Positions 34,678 through 43,611 of a DNA stretch of 61,939 nucleotides are shown here, piece by piece. The notes below the pieces were generated by a model, which was given only the letters and a program-made list of their open reading frames with translations, searched no databases and was not told where the DNA came from. The DNA comes from an uncultured Planctomycetota bacterium (GTDB taxonomy: Bacteria; Planctomycetota; UBA1135; GCA-002686595). Made by a program: the position numbers and the translations under genes. The DNA is taken from NCBI GenBank assembly GCA_903928115.1, contig CAIYPP010000129.1, positions 1 through 61,939 of the forward strand, read 5' to 3'. Numbering within the stretch: position 1 is the first letter of the stretch; each line of letters opens with the position of its first letter.

Positions 34678-35679
34678 TCAGGCCCCGAAGAAGCGTCGGT
34701 GGAAGCGCCAGGCGTCCCCCACGATGTCTTCGAGCCCCGGCCGCTTGGGGACCCAGCCGAGCACGTCGCGCGCGCGGCTCCCGCCGGCCATGACCTGCGC
34801 GGGGTCGCCCTCGCGGCGCGGCGCCATGCGCACCGCGATCGGCCGGCCCGTGACCTTGCGGGCGGCCTCGATCACTTGGCGGACCGAGTAGCCCTGCCCC
34901 GTGCCGAGGTTGACCTTGATCTGGCTGGCTCCGCCCTGCAGCTTGCCGAGCGCGAGCCAGTGGGCCTCCGCGAGGTCCTCCACGTGGATGTAGTCGCGCA
35001 CGCAGGTTCCGTCGGGGGTCGGATAGTCCTCCCCGAAGACCGCGATCTCCTTGCGCCGCCCCGCCGCGACGTCGAGCACGAGCGGGATGATGTGCGTCTC
35101 GGGGTCGTGCCGCTCGCCGAGCGCGGCGTCCACGGCCGCTCCCGCCGCGTTGAAGTAGCGCAGCGCCGCGAAGCGCAGGCCGTAGGCGCGCGAGTAGTCC
35201 TCGAGCATGTGCTCGATGTGCAGCTTGGTGCGACCGTAGGGCGAGATCGGGTTCTGCGGGTGGTCCTCGTCGATCGGAACGCGCACGGGGTTGCCGTAGG
35301 TCGCGCAGGTCGAGCTGAACACGATCTCTCCGCAGCCCGCGGCGCGCATCGCTTCGAGCAGGGTGAACGTCGCGACCACGTTCTCGCGGTAGTACTTGGC
35401 CGGATCGCCGACGCTCTCCCCCACGTACGCCTTCGCCGCGAAGTGCACCACCGCGCGCGGCCTGCGCGCAGCGAAGAGCGCATCGAGCGCCGCGCGGTCG
35501 CCGAGGTCGGCCTGCACGAAGTCACAGGTCACGGCGTCGCGGTGTCCCGTCGAGAGGTTGTCGACGACGACCACGGGGATGCCGCGCTGCTGGAAGAGCC
35601 GCACCGTGTGGCTGCCGATGTAGCCGGCGCCACCGGCGATCAAGACGGGGCCTTGGACGGAGGTCTGGGGAGCGCTCAT
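34678..35679 (-). CDS. galE: UDP-glucose 4-epimerase
   Basis: This NAD-dependent epimerase interconverts UDP-glucose and UDP-galactose (or the GlcNAc forms) for envelope polysaccharide. ATG 35679 gives 333 residues. LIAGGAGYIGSHT is the NAD-binding GxxGxxG motif, and FSSTCATYGNP and SPYGRTKLHIEHM supply the Ser, Tyr and Lys of the SDR catalytic set. The C-terminal RDYIHVEDLAEAH and YSVRQVIEAARKVTG are canonical for GalE. A TATCCT hexamer lies nine bases before the ATG and no Shine-Dalgarno is seen, so translation is likely to be leaderless or nearly so. Confidence 0.95.
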   Translation of the reverse strand: MSAPQTSVQGPVLIAGGAGYIGSHTVRLFQQRGIPVVVVDNLSTGHRDAVTCDFVQADLGDRAALDALFAARRPRAVVHFAAKAYVGESVGDPAKYYRENVVATFTLLEAMRAAGCGEIVFSSTCATYGNPVRVPIDEDHPQNPISPYGRTKLHIEHMLEDYSRAYGLRFAALRYFNAAGAAVDAALGERHDPETHIIPLVLDVAAGRRKEIAVFGEDYPTPDGTCVRDYIHVEDLAEAHWLALGKLQGGASQIKVNLGTGQGYSVRQVIEAARKVTGRPIAVRMAPRREGDPAQVMAGGSRARDVLGWVPKRPGLEDIVGDAWRFHRRFFGA

Positions 35680-35688
35680 GGCAGAACT

Positions 35689-35694
35689 AGGATA
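35689..35694 (-). promoter_or_regulatory. Candidate -10 (TATCCT) of galE
   Basis: TATCCT ends nine bases before the galE ATG; TTGGCA 14 bases further upstream could be a close-set -35. The spacing matches that of the TolC-family gene exactly. Confidence 0.45.
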
Positions 35695-35756
35695 GCCCCG
35701 GGGCACGCTGCCAAGCCTCGGCATTCTTTTCTCACTTCGCCCGGTCTCGGAAGCCG

Positions 35757-36059
35757 CTAGCGGCCCGTCCACGCGCTCCACCCACCCGCGAGCACGGCGC
35801 AGCGCTGGAAACCGCGCGCGAGGTACTCGCGGGCGCGCTCGAGCGAAGTCTTGTCGGCGGGACAACGGCAGTAGAAGACGAGCTCTCGCATGGGGTCGAG
35901 TGCGTCCTCGAGCTCGCGCAGCTTCGAGAGCGGGATCGCGTCGGGAAGCGGGAACTTCGGGAACGAGACCGGCGAGTCGTAGGCGCACACGAGCAGCGCG
36001 TCGTGCGAGCGCATCCGTCGGCGCACCTCGTCGGGCGAGAGCCGCTCGGGTTCGTTCAC
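35757..36059 (-). CDS. Small rhodanese-domain protein
   Basis: This single rhodanese domain of 100 residues starts at GTG 36059 in the aroA stop (GTGA overlap). LSPDEVRRRM at the start, AIPLSKLRELEDAL, and the active-site loop FYCRCPADKTS with Cys followed by six residues are typical. The C-terminal GFQRCAVLAGGWSAW matches the family GG-W-x-A-W ending. Rhodaneses move sulfur or act as phosphatase-like folds; the second Cys in the loop is unusual. Its coupling to aroA has no obvious metabolic logic. Confidence 0.9.
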   Translation of the reverse strand: MNEPERLSPDEVRRRMRSHDALLVCAYDSPVSFPKFPLPDAIPLSKLRELEDALDPMRELVFYCRCPADKTSLERAREYLARGFQRCAVLAGGWSAWTGR

Positions 36060-37408
36060 GCTTCCACGACCTTGGCGCCGAGCGCTGCGAGGTCCTTCCA
36101 GAAGCTCGGCCAGCTCTTTGCGACGCACTCCGGCTCGCGCACGAACACGCCGGGGCGAATCAGACCGAGCAGCGCGAACGCGAAGGCCATGCGATGGTCT
36201 CCGCGAGGATCGAGCGTCACGGGCGGCGGAAGCTCGGGGCCCGCGAGATACGACCCGCGCGCGATTCGGAGCGAGCGCTCGTCGTGCTCGACCTTCCAGC
36301 CGGCTTCGCGCAAGCCCTGCGCGAGCGTCTCGATGCGCGAGCTCTCCTTGCCCGGCAGCGTCTCGAGCCCGGAGAGCACGCTCACGCCCACGGGATCGAC
36401 GAGCGCCGCCCCGGCCGCGATCGTCGCGAGGACCGGAGCGAGATCGGGTTCGCCGCGCAAGTCGAGCCTCGCGGCGTGCTGCGGAAACCCCGAGGCGAGG
36501 AGTCCCGTGCGGCGAAAGCTCGCGCGGCATCCGAAGGCGCGCAGGTGCTCGGCGATGCGCGTATCGCCCTGCGTCGAGTCGCTGCGGATCCCGCGCGCCA
36601 AGACCTCGCCACCGCCGAGGCATGCCGCTGCGAGCGCCACAGCGGAGAGCGACGCGTCGGGCTCGATCTCGAGCGGAGCCTCCGGCGCGCGCAGGGGCCC
36701 GCGCAGGCGCCACGTCGCGGGCTCGTTCGACACCTGCTCCACCCGCGCGCCGAAGCGCGCGAGCTCGCGCAGTGTCATGCGAAAGTAGGGCTCGCTGGGA
36801 AGCTCGCCGTGTACCGCGAGCTCGCTCTCGTCGGGCCACGCGCACAGGGCGATCGAGAGCGCGCTCGCCTCTTGGCTGGAGCGCGGCTCGCGCAGGTGCA
36901 CGGTCGGCGGAGGACCGATCGGAGCGAGCCGTACCGGCCACGGCTCGTGTTCGATGTGCACTCCGGCTTCGCGCAGCGCCGCGAGCAGCGCGTCGGAGCG
37001 CCGCCGCACGAGCGTGCCGCTCGCGCGCAGCTCGAAGGCATCTTCGCACCGACCGCAGAGCCCGGCGACCGCGAGCGCGAAGCGCGCGAGAGTCGCGCTC
37101 TCTCCGAGCTCGAGCGGTGCCGTCCCGCGCCAGCCGCGGTGCGGGCCCGGCGGCGCGCCCCGTACGGACACGGCGGCGGGCGCGAGCTCGCGCACTTCGA
37201 CGCCGACCGCTCGCAGGACTCCGAGGGCGGCGCGCACATCGCCTCCCGAGGGAAGCCCCGCGATGCGAGTCTCGCCCTGCGCCAAGCTCGCGAGCACGAG
37301 CGCGCGCTGCGCGAGCGACTTGGAGCCCGGGAGACGGAGCTCGCCGCGCGGAACGCCTCCCGTCGCGAGCCCGCGCGCCTTCGCCCCGCTGCCTTCGCCA
37401 CCGTTCAC
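36056..37408 (-). CDS. aroA: 3-phosphoshikimate 1-carboxyvinyltransferase (EPSP synthase)
   Basis: EPSP synthase joins shikimate 3-phosphate and phosphoenolpyruvate in the pathway to aromatic amino acids. GTG 37408 gives 450 residues. The N-terminal PGSKSLAQRALVLASL carries the G-S-K-S...R substrate loop. SGTLVRRRSDALLAALR, SSQEASALSIALC, DPRGDHRMAFAFALLGL (catalytic Asp and HRMA) and PECVAKSWPSFW are in canonical order. The open frame continues 24 codons further upstream without homology. TACAAT lies eight bases before the GTG on the minus strand and no Shine-Dalgarno is present. It is divergent from purC with a 70-base gap. Confidence 0.93.
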   Translation of the reverse strand: MNGGEGSGAKARGLATGGVPRGELRLPGSKSLAQRALVLASLAQGETRIAGLPSGGDVRAALGVLRAVGVEVRELAPAAVSVRGAPPGPHRGWRGTAPLELGESATLARFALAVAGLCGRCEDAFELRASGTLVRRRSDALLAALREAGVHIEHEPWPVRLAPIGPPPTVHLREPRSSQEASALSIALCAWPDESELAVHGELPSEPYFRMTLRELARFGARVEQVSNEPATWRLRGPLRAPEAPLEIEPDASLSAVALAAACLGGGEVLARGIRSDSTQGDTRIAEHLRAFGCRASFRRTGLLASGFPQHAARLDLRGEPDLAPVLATIAAGAALVDPVGVSVLSGLETLPGKESSRIETLAQGLREAGWKVEHDERSLRIARGSYLAGPELPPPVTLDPRGDHRMAFAFALLGLIRPGVFVREPECVAKSWPSFWKDLAALGAKVVEA

Positions 37409-37416
37409 GCCGCGCG

Positions 37417-37422
37417 ATTGTA
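37417..37422 (-). promoter_or_regulatory. Candidate -10 (TACAAT) of aroA
   Basis: TACAAT on the minus strand ends eight bases before GTG 37408. It differs from the consensus TATAAT at one base and is among the best -10 matches in the window. No Shine-Dalgarno lies between it and the start. Confidence 0.5.
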
Positions 37423-37478
37423 GCCCGCAGCCCCCCCGTGCATACTCGCGGTACGGCCGTTGTGCGCCGCGAGTTCCC

Positions 37479-38396
37479 ATGACGAAGACTCACTCGATCT
37501 ATCTCGGCCGCGAGCGGCACATCCCGGGTGTCACGTGGCTCGCCAGCGGCAAGGTGCGCGACATCTACTCCGTCGACGCGGAGCACCTCCTGTTCGTCAC
37601 ATCCGACCGCATGTCGGCCTTCGATGTGATCATGAACGAAGGCGTGCCGTTCAAGGGCGCCGTGCTGACGATGCTCGCCGCGCACTGGTTCGAGAAGACC
37701 CGCGACATCGTGCCCAACCACTTGGTGAGCACGTCGATCGACGACGTCGACGGGCTCGACTCGGAGTGGCGCGAGCGGCTACGCGGGCGTGTGATGCTCG
37801 TCCGCCGCGCGCAGCCGACGCCGGTCGAGTGGGTCGTGCGCGGCTACCTCGCAGGCTCGGGGCTCAAGGAGTACCAGCGCTCGCGCAGCGTGTGTGGCAT
37901 CCCGCTGCCCGAGGGGCTCGTGCTCGCGTCGAAGCTGCCGCAGCCGATCCTGACTCCGACGACGAAAGAGGACAGCCACGACCTGCCGCTCACGCCCGAC
38001 GAGGCGCGCGCAAAGGTCGGGCCGGAACTGTATGCCGAGGCCGAGCGCGCGGCGCTGGCGCTGTTTGCGCGCGCGAGCGAGCTCTTGGGCAAGCAGGGTA
38101 TTCTGCTCGCCGATACGAAGTTCGAGTTCGGCCTGCGCGGCGGCAAGCTGCTCTTGATCGACGAGGCGCTCACCCCCGATTCCTCGCGCTTTTGGCCCGC
38201 GGAGTCATGGAAGCCCGGCAGCACTCCGCCGAGCTACGACAAGCAGTACCTGCGCGACTGGCTCGAGACGCTCGACTGGAACAAGCAGTATCCGCCGCCG
38301 ACGCTCACGCCCGCGGTGGTCGAGAAGACCGTCGAGAAGTACCTCGAGATCTGCCGCAAGGTGACCGGTCGCGTCCCCGAGGGCGCCGCGCTCTAG
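37479..38396 (+). CDS. purC: SAICAR synthetase
   Basis: PurC joins CAIR and aspartate in step seven of purine synthesis. ATG 37479 gives 305 residues, longer than the ~240-residue type and like the yeast Ade1-style form. LASGKVRDIYSVDAEHLLFVTSDRMSAFD is the phosphate and nucleotide-binding start. VEWVVRGYLAGSGLKEYQ, LPQPILTPTTKEDSHD, LADTKFEFGL and LIDEALTPDSSRFWP are in order. Together with purM elsewhere in the window it supports de novo purine synthesis. CATACT (37441-37446) is a weak -10 candidate. mtnA follows after 23 bases. Confidence 0.95.
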   Translation: MTKTHSIYLGRERHIPGVTWLASGKVRDIYSVDAEHLLFVTSDRMSAFDVIMNEGVPFKGAVLTMLAAHWFEKTRDIVPNHLVSTSIDDVDGLDSEWRERLRGRVMLVRRAQPTPVEWVVRGYLAGSGLKEYQRSRSVCGIPLPEGLVLASKLPQPILTPTTKEDSHDLPLTPDEARAKVGPELYAEAERAALALFARASELLGKQGILLADTKFEFGLRGGKLLLIDEALTPDSSRFWPAESWKPGSTPPSYDKQYLRDWLETLDWNKQYPPPTLTPAVVEKTVEKYLEICRKVTGRVPEGAAL

Positions 38397-38419
38397 CGCC
38401 TTTCCTCCGCCCCACACCT

Positions 38420-39478
38420 ATGCCCGTCGCAACACTCGTTTGGGAAGGCGGCCGTCCGGGCCACGTGCGCCTGATCGACCAGACTCTCTTGCCGACCCAG
38501 TACGTCGTCGTCGACGTGCGCACCGTCGAGCACATGTTCGACGCGATCCGACGGCTCGTCGTGCGCGGCGCACCCGCGATCGGCGTCGCTGCGGGCTTCG
38601 GGCTCTTGCTCGGCGTGCAGCACTTGGACGAGCGCGATCGCGACGACACGCTCGGCCGCGTGCGCGAGACGGCCGCGTACCTCGCGAAGGCGCGCCCCAC
38701 TGCGGTCAACTTGTTCTGGGCGCTCGAGCGCATGGTGCGCCGCGCGACGCGCGACCATGCGAGCGGCGACGGAATCATCGACGGCCTTTTCGCCGAGGCG
38801 CGCGCGATCTTCGAAGAAGACAAGGCGATCTGCCGCAAGATCGGAGCGGTCGGCGCCGAGCTCCTGCGCGACGGCGCGACGGTGCTCACCCACTGCAATG
38901 CGGGCGGACTGGCGACCGTCGACTACGGGACGGCGCTCGCGCCGATCTACGTCGCGGCCGATCAGGGCAAGCGCGTCGCGGTGTTCGCCGACGAGACGCG
39001 CCCGCTCCTTCAGGGCTCGCGGCTCACGGCTTGGGAACTGCACCAGTCGGGCATCGACGTCACGCTCATCACCGACAACATGGCGGCGCGCGTGATGTTC
39101 GAGGGCCGCATCGACGCGGTGTTCGTCGGGGCGGACCGTATCGCTCGCAACGGCGACGTCGCCAACAAGATCGGCACGTACGGCGTCGCGGTTCTCGCGC
39201 GCGAGCACGGAATTCCGTTCTACGTTTGCGCGCCGCTCTCGACCTTTGACCCTGCGATCTCCACCGGCGACGAGATTCCGATCGAGCAGCGCGGCGCCGA
39301 AGAGGTGGCCTGCGGCTTCGGCACGCGAACGGCGCCCGAGGGCGTCAAGATCTACAACCCCGCGTTCGACGTGACGCCCGCGCGGCTCGTCACCGGCATC
39401 GTCACCGAGGTGGGCCTGATCGAGCGCCCCAGCCGCGCGCGGGTCGAGGCTGCGCTGCGCGCCGGCGGCCGTATCTAG
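38420..39478 (+). CDS. mtnA: S-methyl-5-thioribose-1-phosphate isomerase
   Basis: MtnA isomerises methylthioribose 1-phosphate to methylthioribulose 1-phosphate in methionine salvage. ATG 38420 gives 352 residues. [14 protein letters not shown] is the conserved N-terminal substrate loop, [18 protein letters not shown] holds the catalytic Cys (about residue 156), and [18 protein letters not shown] holds the catalytic Asp. The C-terminal [17 protein letters not shown] is typical and separates it from eIF2B subunits. Methylthioadenosine salvage fits the presence of a spermidine synthase-like gene in the same window, since polyamine synthesis releases MTA; that link is inference. Confidence 0.95.
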   Translation: MPVATLVWEGGRPGHVRLIDQTLLPTQYVVVDVRTVEHMFDAIRRLVVRGAPAIGVAAGFGLLLGVQHLDERDRDDTLGRVRETAAYLAKARPTAVNLFWALERMVRRATRDHASGDGIIDGLFAEARAIFEEDKAICRKIGAVGAELLRDGATVLTHCNAGGLATVDYGTALAPIYVAADQGKRVAVFADETRPLLQGSRLTAWELHQSGIDVTLITDNMAARVMFEGRIDAVFVGADRIARNGDVANKIGTYGVAVLAREHGIPFYVCAPLSTFDPAISTGDEIPIEQRGAEEVACGFGTRTAPEGVKIYNPAFDVTPARLVTGIVTEVGLIERPSRARVEAALRAGGRI

Positions 39479-39575
39479 GCACGGCGGTTCTGCTCGAAAA
39501 TGTTGCCGAGCGCCTCGCTCGGGGGCCGGTCGGCGCTCCAGCGCGACGGGGGGCGCTGGCCGAAAACGGCTTCCC

Positions 39576-39851
39576 ATGAGCCAGCCCCAACCGCCGAGCA
39601 AGTCCCCGACGAAGAAGGGGACGAAGTCACCCTCCCCGCCGGTTCGCACGTCCAAGGCGCGCAAGGCCGCCAAGGCGGAGCCCGCACTGCCCCCCGAGGC
39701 GCAGCTCGTCGAGGACGACGAGACCCGCGGGGAAGTGCTCGAGTTCGCCACCGCCATCGACGCTTACAAGCGCAACCAGCGGCGCCCGTTCCCGACGTGG
39801 GGCGAGGTGCTCGAAGTGTTGAAGGGGCTCGGCTACCGCCGCAGCGCGTGA
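39576..39851 (+). CDS. Small conserved basic protein with FPTW...EVL...LGYR motif
   Basis: This 91-residue protein has a Lys/Pro/Ser-rich N-terminus (residues 2-35) and a short helical C-terminal domain ([20 protein letters not shown], then [14 protein letters not shown]). I recall the same ending in short proteins from planctomycete genomes, where it is often named hypothetical. The pattern FPTW-x-EVL-x2-L-x-x-LGYR suggests a small helix-turn-helix or a nucleic-acid-binding unit, but there is no proof. It lies 97 bases after mtnA and converges on glyA. Confidence 0.7.
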   Translation: MSQPQPPSKSPTKKGTKSPSPPVRTSKARKAAKAEPALPPEAQLVEDDETRGEVLEFATAIDAYKRNQRRPFPTWGEVLEVLKGLGYRRSA

Positions 39852-39873
39852 GCGCACGGCGCGGCCGCGTACC

Positions 39874-41151
39874 TCAAGCGTAGATCGGGAACGCCCGGCA
39901 GAGCTCGGCGACCTCGCCCTTCACGCGCGCGGCGACCGACGCGTTCGTCGGCTCCGCGAGCACGTCGGCGATCCAGTTGCCGAGCTGGCGCATGTGCGCC
40001 TCGTTGAGCCCGCGCGTCGTGATCGCGGCGGTACCGAGGCGCACGCCCGAGGCCTTCATCGGCGGGTTCTGGTCGTACGGGATCAGGTTCTTGTTGCAGG
40101 TCAGGTCGACCTCGTGGAGCACGTGCTCGGCGTCCTTGCCGGTGAGCTTCATCGGCGTGACGTCGACGAGCATCAGGTGGTTGTCGGTGCCGCCCGACAC
40201 GATGCGCAGCCCGCGAGCAGCGAGCGTCTCGGCGAGCACCTTGGCGTTTGCACACACCTGCTTCGCGTAGGTCTTGAACTCGGGCGCGAGCGCCTCGCGG
40301 AACGCGACGGCCTTGGCCGCGATCACGTGCATGAACGGACCGCCCTGATCGCCCGGGAAGACCGCGGAATTCACGGCCTTCGCGACGTTCTCGTCGTTGC
40401 ACACCATCAGGCCGCCGCGCGGGCCGCGCAGCGTCTTGTGGGTCGTCATCGTGACGAGGTCTGCGTGCGGCACCGGGCTTGTGTGCACGCCGCCCGCGAC
40501 GAGGCCGGCGATGTGCGCTTGGTCGACGAGCAGCTTCGCCCCCACTTCGCGCGCGATCGCGGCGAACGCAGCGAAGTCGAGCGGGCGCGAGTAAGCCGAC
40601 GCTCCGGCCATGATCACCGCCGGCTTGAACTCGAGCTCCTTCTCGCGCACGCGGTCCATGTCGAGGCGCTCGGTGCCCTTCTCCACGCCATAGCTTTGGA
40701 ACTCGTAGAACACGCCCGAGAAGTTCTTGGGGTGGCCGTGCGACAGGTGGCCGCCGTGGTCGAGCGACATCGCGAGCACACGGTCGTGCGGCTTGGCGAG
40801 CGCCATCAGCGCCGCGACGTTCGCCTGCGTGCCACTGTGCGCCTGCACGTTGGAGTGAGCGGCACCAAACAGCGCCTTGGCGCGGTCGCGCGCGAGGTCC
40901 TCGACGACGTCGACGAACTCGCAGCCGCCGTAGTAGCGCTTGCCGGGATAGCCCTCGGCGTATTTGTTCGTGAGCACCGTGCCCATCGCGGCCATGACCT
41001 CGCGCGAGGTGTGGTTCTCGCTGGCGATCAGCTCGAGCTGCGTCTCTTGACGGTGCGTCTCCTGTTGGACGGCGGCCCACAGCGCCTCGTCGGTCTTGCG
41101 TGCGGACAAGGGGGAGGCGCTCAGGTTGCTGGTCGTGGTGGTGCTTTGCAT
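39874..41151 (-). CDS. glyA: Serine hydroxymethyltransferase
   Basis: This PLP enzyme converts serine and tetrahydrofolate to glycine and 5,10-methylene-THF, feeding one-carbon units to purine and thymidylate synthesis. It has 425 residues. [38 protein letters not shown] is the classic N-terminal block. [25 protein letters not shown] and [15 protein letters not shown] (PLP-binding Lys after THKT) are the catalytic core. GTAAITTRG in the C-terminal part binds the carboxylate via Arg. GACAAT lies nine bases before the ATG. Confidence 0.97.
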   Translation of the reverse strand: MQSTTTTSNLSASPLSARKTDEALWAAVQQETHRQETQLELIASENHTSREVMAAMGTVLTNKYAEGYPGKRYYGGCEFVDVVEDLARDRAKALFGAAHSNVQAHSGTQANVAALMALAKPHDRVLAMSLDHGGHLSHGHPKNFSGVFYEFQSYGVEKGTERLDMDRVREKELEFKPAVIMAGASAYSRPLDFAAFAAIAREVGAKLLVDQAHIAGLVAGGVHTSPVPHADLVTMTTHKTLRGPRGGLMVCNDENVAKAVNSAVFPGDQGGPFMHVIAAKAVAFREALAPEFKTYAKQVCANAKVLAETLAARGLRIVSGGTDNHLMLVDVTPMKLTGKDAEHVLHEVDLTCNKNLIPYDQNPPMKASGVRLGTAAITTRGLNEAHMRQLGNWIADVLAEPTNASVAARVKGEVAELCRAFPIYA

Positions 41152-41160
41152 GGCTCCGCC

Positions 41161-41166
41161 ATTGTC
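41161..41166 (-). promoter_or_regulatory. Candidate -10 (GACAAT) of glyA
   Basis: GACAAT on the minus strand ends nine bases before the glyA ATG; a GGAG lies within the spacer, so a very short leader with a Shine-Dalgarno is also possible. It faces the promoter of the DUF1573-type gene. Confidence 0.4.
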
Positions 41167-41214
41167 CCAAGCGCCGCGCGCGGTTCAATTGCACGCCCGC
41201 GGCCCGTCCCCGCG

Positions 41215-41220
41215 TACGCT
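41215..41220 (+). promoter_or_regulatory. Candidate -10 (TACGCT) of the DUF1573-type lipoprotein gene
   Basis: TACGCT ends nine bases before ATG 41230, and the spacer CTCCGCCCC holds no Shine-Dalgarno. TTGCAC (41189-41194), 20 bases upstream, is a possible -35 with a long spacer. Confidence 0.4.
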
Positions 41221-41229
41221 CTCCGCCCC

Positions 41230-42414
41230 ATGCAGCACCGCCCGCTCCTCGCCTCCGCGCTGGCCCTCGCCCTCGCCGCTGCCTGCTCCGACTCGGGGCA
41301 CTCAGGCCACGCCGGGCACTCAGACCACGCCGACCACTCCGACCCGACCGGCGCCGACGTGCACGGCCAAGACGACCGCGGCTTCGTGTTCCTCGACCCG
41401 CAGCACCCCGCGCACCCCAACTGGGCCGATCTGGGTGACATCGAGCTCGGCGACACCGCGCACACGACCGTTCGGATGCGCAACGTCGAGGACCATCCCA
41501 TCACGATCGACACCGTGCTCTCCGGCTGCTCTTGCACCGCTCCGGAGATTTCGGCCGTGACCGAGTCGGGCGAGCGCATCGTCGGCAACGCGCGCGCTTC
41601 CTCCAAGGCGCTCGTCGTGCCGCCGGGCGCGACCGTGGAGCTCGCGCTGTCGGTCGACAGCCGCCTCTCGCCGGCGCGCAACAAGGACAAGCTCGTGCTC
41701 GTGCGTCTAACCACCGACGACGAGCACGACCCGTACCTCTCGATCGAGCTGCGCATGAAGGTCGTCTCGGCCTTCCAGTCTGCACCGCCGGAGCTCGACC
41801 TGCAGCGCGTGGCTCGCAACGGCGGTGCGATGGGCACCGTCGAGATCGCCGCGATCGGCGAGAGCGGCCGACGCCTGATCGAAGTCCTCGAGACTCCACC
41901 GGAGCTCGGCGCGACGCTGCTCGAAGGTCGGGAGATGGGACTCTCGCCGCTGTGGACGCTGCACGTCACGCTGCGCGCGCCGCTGCCGCTCGGCCCGCAG
42001 GAGCGCGTGCTGCGCCTCTCGACGTCGCACGAGTCGGGCATCGGCGAGGGACGCCCCTTCGAGGTCAAAGTGCGCTGGAACGCCGTCGAGGACGTCGAGG
42101 TGGTGCCGCCGCGGATCCTGTTCCTCGCCGATCCGGCACTCGGTCGCGAGGTCGGTCGCGTCGAGCTGTTCTCGCGGCTCGCGGGCGCCCGCCTGCGAAT
42201 CGTGCAGGCGAGTGTCGCCGGGCCGTCGACCGATGGGCTCGAGGTGACCTTCGAGCCCGCGCTCACCGAGCTCGACAGCGAGGGCAAGGCCTCGCGCTGG
42301 CGCGTCACCGTCGACCCGCGCGGTCGCACGGGCCCGATCGACGGCACGCTCACGATCCTGACCGACGACCCTACGTTCCCGCGCTTCGACGTGCCGATGC
42401 TGCGGCGCCGCTGA
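41230..42414 (+). CDS. DUF1573-type lipoprotein with His-x-x-His repeat
   Basis: This 394-residue exported protein has a lipobox at LAAAC (Cys19). His residues follow at every third position (24, 27, 30, 33, 36) plus His45, a strip that could bind Zn or Cu. Residues ~50-140 resemble DUF1573 Ig-like domains (ADLGDIELGDTAHTTVRMRNVEDHPITIDTVLSGCSCTAPEI), including the usual C-x-C turn. Two further beta-rich domains follow and end at RFDVPMLRRR. DUF1573 proteins are common and numerous in planctomycetes and Bacteroidetes, with no known activity. It is divergent from glyA, with a -10 nine bases from the start. Confidence 0.85.
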   Translation: MQHRPLLASALALALAAACSDSGHSGHAGHSDHADHSDPTGADVHGQDDRGFVFLDPQHPAHPNWADLGDIELGDTAHTTVRMRNVEDHPITIDTVLSGCSCTAPEISAVTESGERIVGNARASSKALVVPPGATVELALSVDSRLSPARNKDKLVLVRLTTDDEHDPYLSIELRMKVVSAFQSAPPELDLQRVARNGGAMGTVEIAAIGESGRRLIEVLETPPELGATLLEGREMGLSPLWTLHVTLRAPLPLGPQERVLRLSTSHESGIGEGRPFEVKVRWNAVEDVEVVPPRILFLADPALGREVGRVELFSRLAGARLRIVQASVAGPSTDGLEVTFEPALTELDSEGKASRWRVTVDPRGRTGPIDGTLTILTDDPTFPRFDVPMLRRR

Positions 42415-42432
42415 GCGGTCGCGAAGAAGGGT

Positions 42433-43611
42433 TCAGCGCACGCGCAGGTACTTGCGCTTGCCGAACTGGATGAGGAGCGGCGCGGCGGGACGCTGCACGA
42501 CGAACTTGGGGTCGCGCTGGACTTCGCCGTCGAGCTTGACGCCGCCCTGCTCGACGGTGCGGCGCGCTTCGCTGGAGCTCGGCGCGAGCCCGAGCTCGCG
42601 CAGGAGCACCGCGAGCGGCACGCCGTCTGCGGGCCACTCGCGCGTGACCTCGGGGATGTCACTCGGCAGCTCGCGGTCGCGGAACTGGCGGTCGAAGGCC
42701 TCGCTCGCGGCGCGGCCCGCGTCGCGGCCGTGGAAAAACGAGGCGATTTCCTCGCCGAGGCGGGCCTTGGCGGTGCGCGGATGCCCCGCGAGCAGCGCGG
42801 TCACTTCGCTCTCCGGCACGTCGGTGAGCAGTCGGAACCAAGCCCCCATCACGTCGTCGCCGAGGCTCATCACCTTGCCGAACATCTCGCCCGCGCTCTC
42901 GGTGAGCCCGATCGAGTTGCCGTAGCTCTTCGACATCTTCCGCCCGTCGAGCCCGTTGATCAGCGGGAACGTGAGGCAGATCTGCGGCGGCTGCCCTTCC
43001 TTCTCCTGCAGCTCGCGGCCGACCAAGAGGTTGAAGAGCTGGTCCGTGCCGCCGATCTCGACGTCCGAGCGGATCATCACCGAGTCCCAGCCCTGCATCA
43101 GCGGGTAGAGGAACTCGTGCACGCCGATCGCCTCACCGGCTTCCATGCGCTTCTCGAAGGTGTCGCGCTCGAGCATGCGCGCGACGGTCGCCTTGCCCGC
43201 GAGGCGCAGGACGTCTTCGAAGCGCATCTTGTCGAACCACTCCGAGTTGCGGTGCACCTCGGTCTTCGACATGTCGAGCACGCGCGCAGCCTGCTCTTGG
43301 TACGTCACGAGGTTCTTCTCGACCTCCTCGCGCGTGAGCTGCGGGCGCAGCTTGTTGCGGCCCGACGGGTCGCCGACCATCGCGGTCGCGTCGCCGACGA
43401 TCAGCACGATCTGGTGCCCCGCTAGCTGCATCGCGCGCAGGCGCAGGAGCTGCACGGCGTGACCCACGTGCAGGTCGGGCGAGCTCGGATCCATGCCGAA
43501 CTTCACGCGCAGCTTGCGGCCCTTCGACGCGGCGTGGTCGAGGCGCTTCTTCAGGTCCGTGGACTCGATGACGTCGACGGCGTTGCGAGTGAGGATCTCG
43601 AGGTCGTTCAT
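42433..43611 (-). CDS. tyrS: Tyrosyl-tRNA synthetase
   Basis: TyrRS charges tRNA-Tyr in the cytoplasm. ATG 43611 gives 392 residues; it overlaps the stop of the upstream lipoprotein gene by four bases (ATGA). FGMDPSSPDLHVGHAVQL contains the class I HIGH-like motif (HVGH), IGGTDQLFNLLVGRELQ is the tyrosine-site block, and DGRKMSKSYGN is the KMSKS loop. The C-terminal S4 RNA-binding domain is present (LLRELGLAPSSSEARRTVEQGGVKLDGEV). This is the longer TyrZ-like class with LHVGH and KMSKS. Assignment is certain. Confidence 0.97.
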   Translation of the reverse strand: MNDLEILTRNAVDVIESTDLKKRLDHAASKGRKLRVKFGMDPSSPDLHVGHAVQLLRLRAMQLAGHQIVLIVGDATAMVGDPSGRNKLRPQLTREEVEKNLVTYQEQAARVLDMSKTEVHRNSEWFDKMRFEDVLRLAGKATVARMLERDTFEKRMEAGEAIGVHEFLYPLMQGWDSVMIRSDVEIGGTDQLFNLLVGRELQEKEGQPPQICLTFPLINGLDGRKMSKSYGNSIGLTESAGEMFGKVMSLGDDVMGAWFRLLTDVPESEVTALLAGHPRTAKARLGEEIASFFHGRDAGRAASEAFDRQFRDRELPSDIPEVTREWPADGVPLAVLLRELGLAPSSSEARRTVEQGGVKLDGEVQRDPKFVVQRPAAPLLIQFGKRKYLRVR

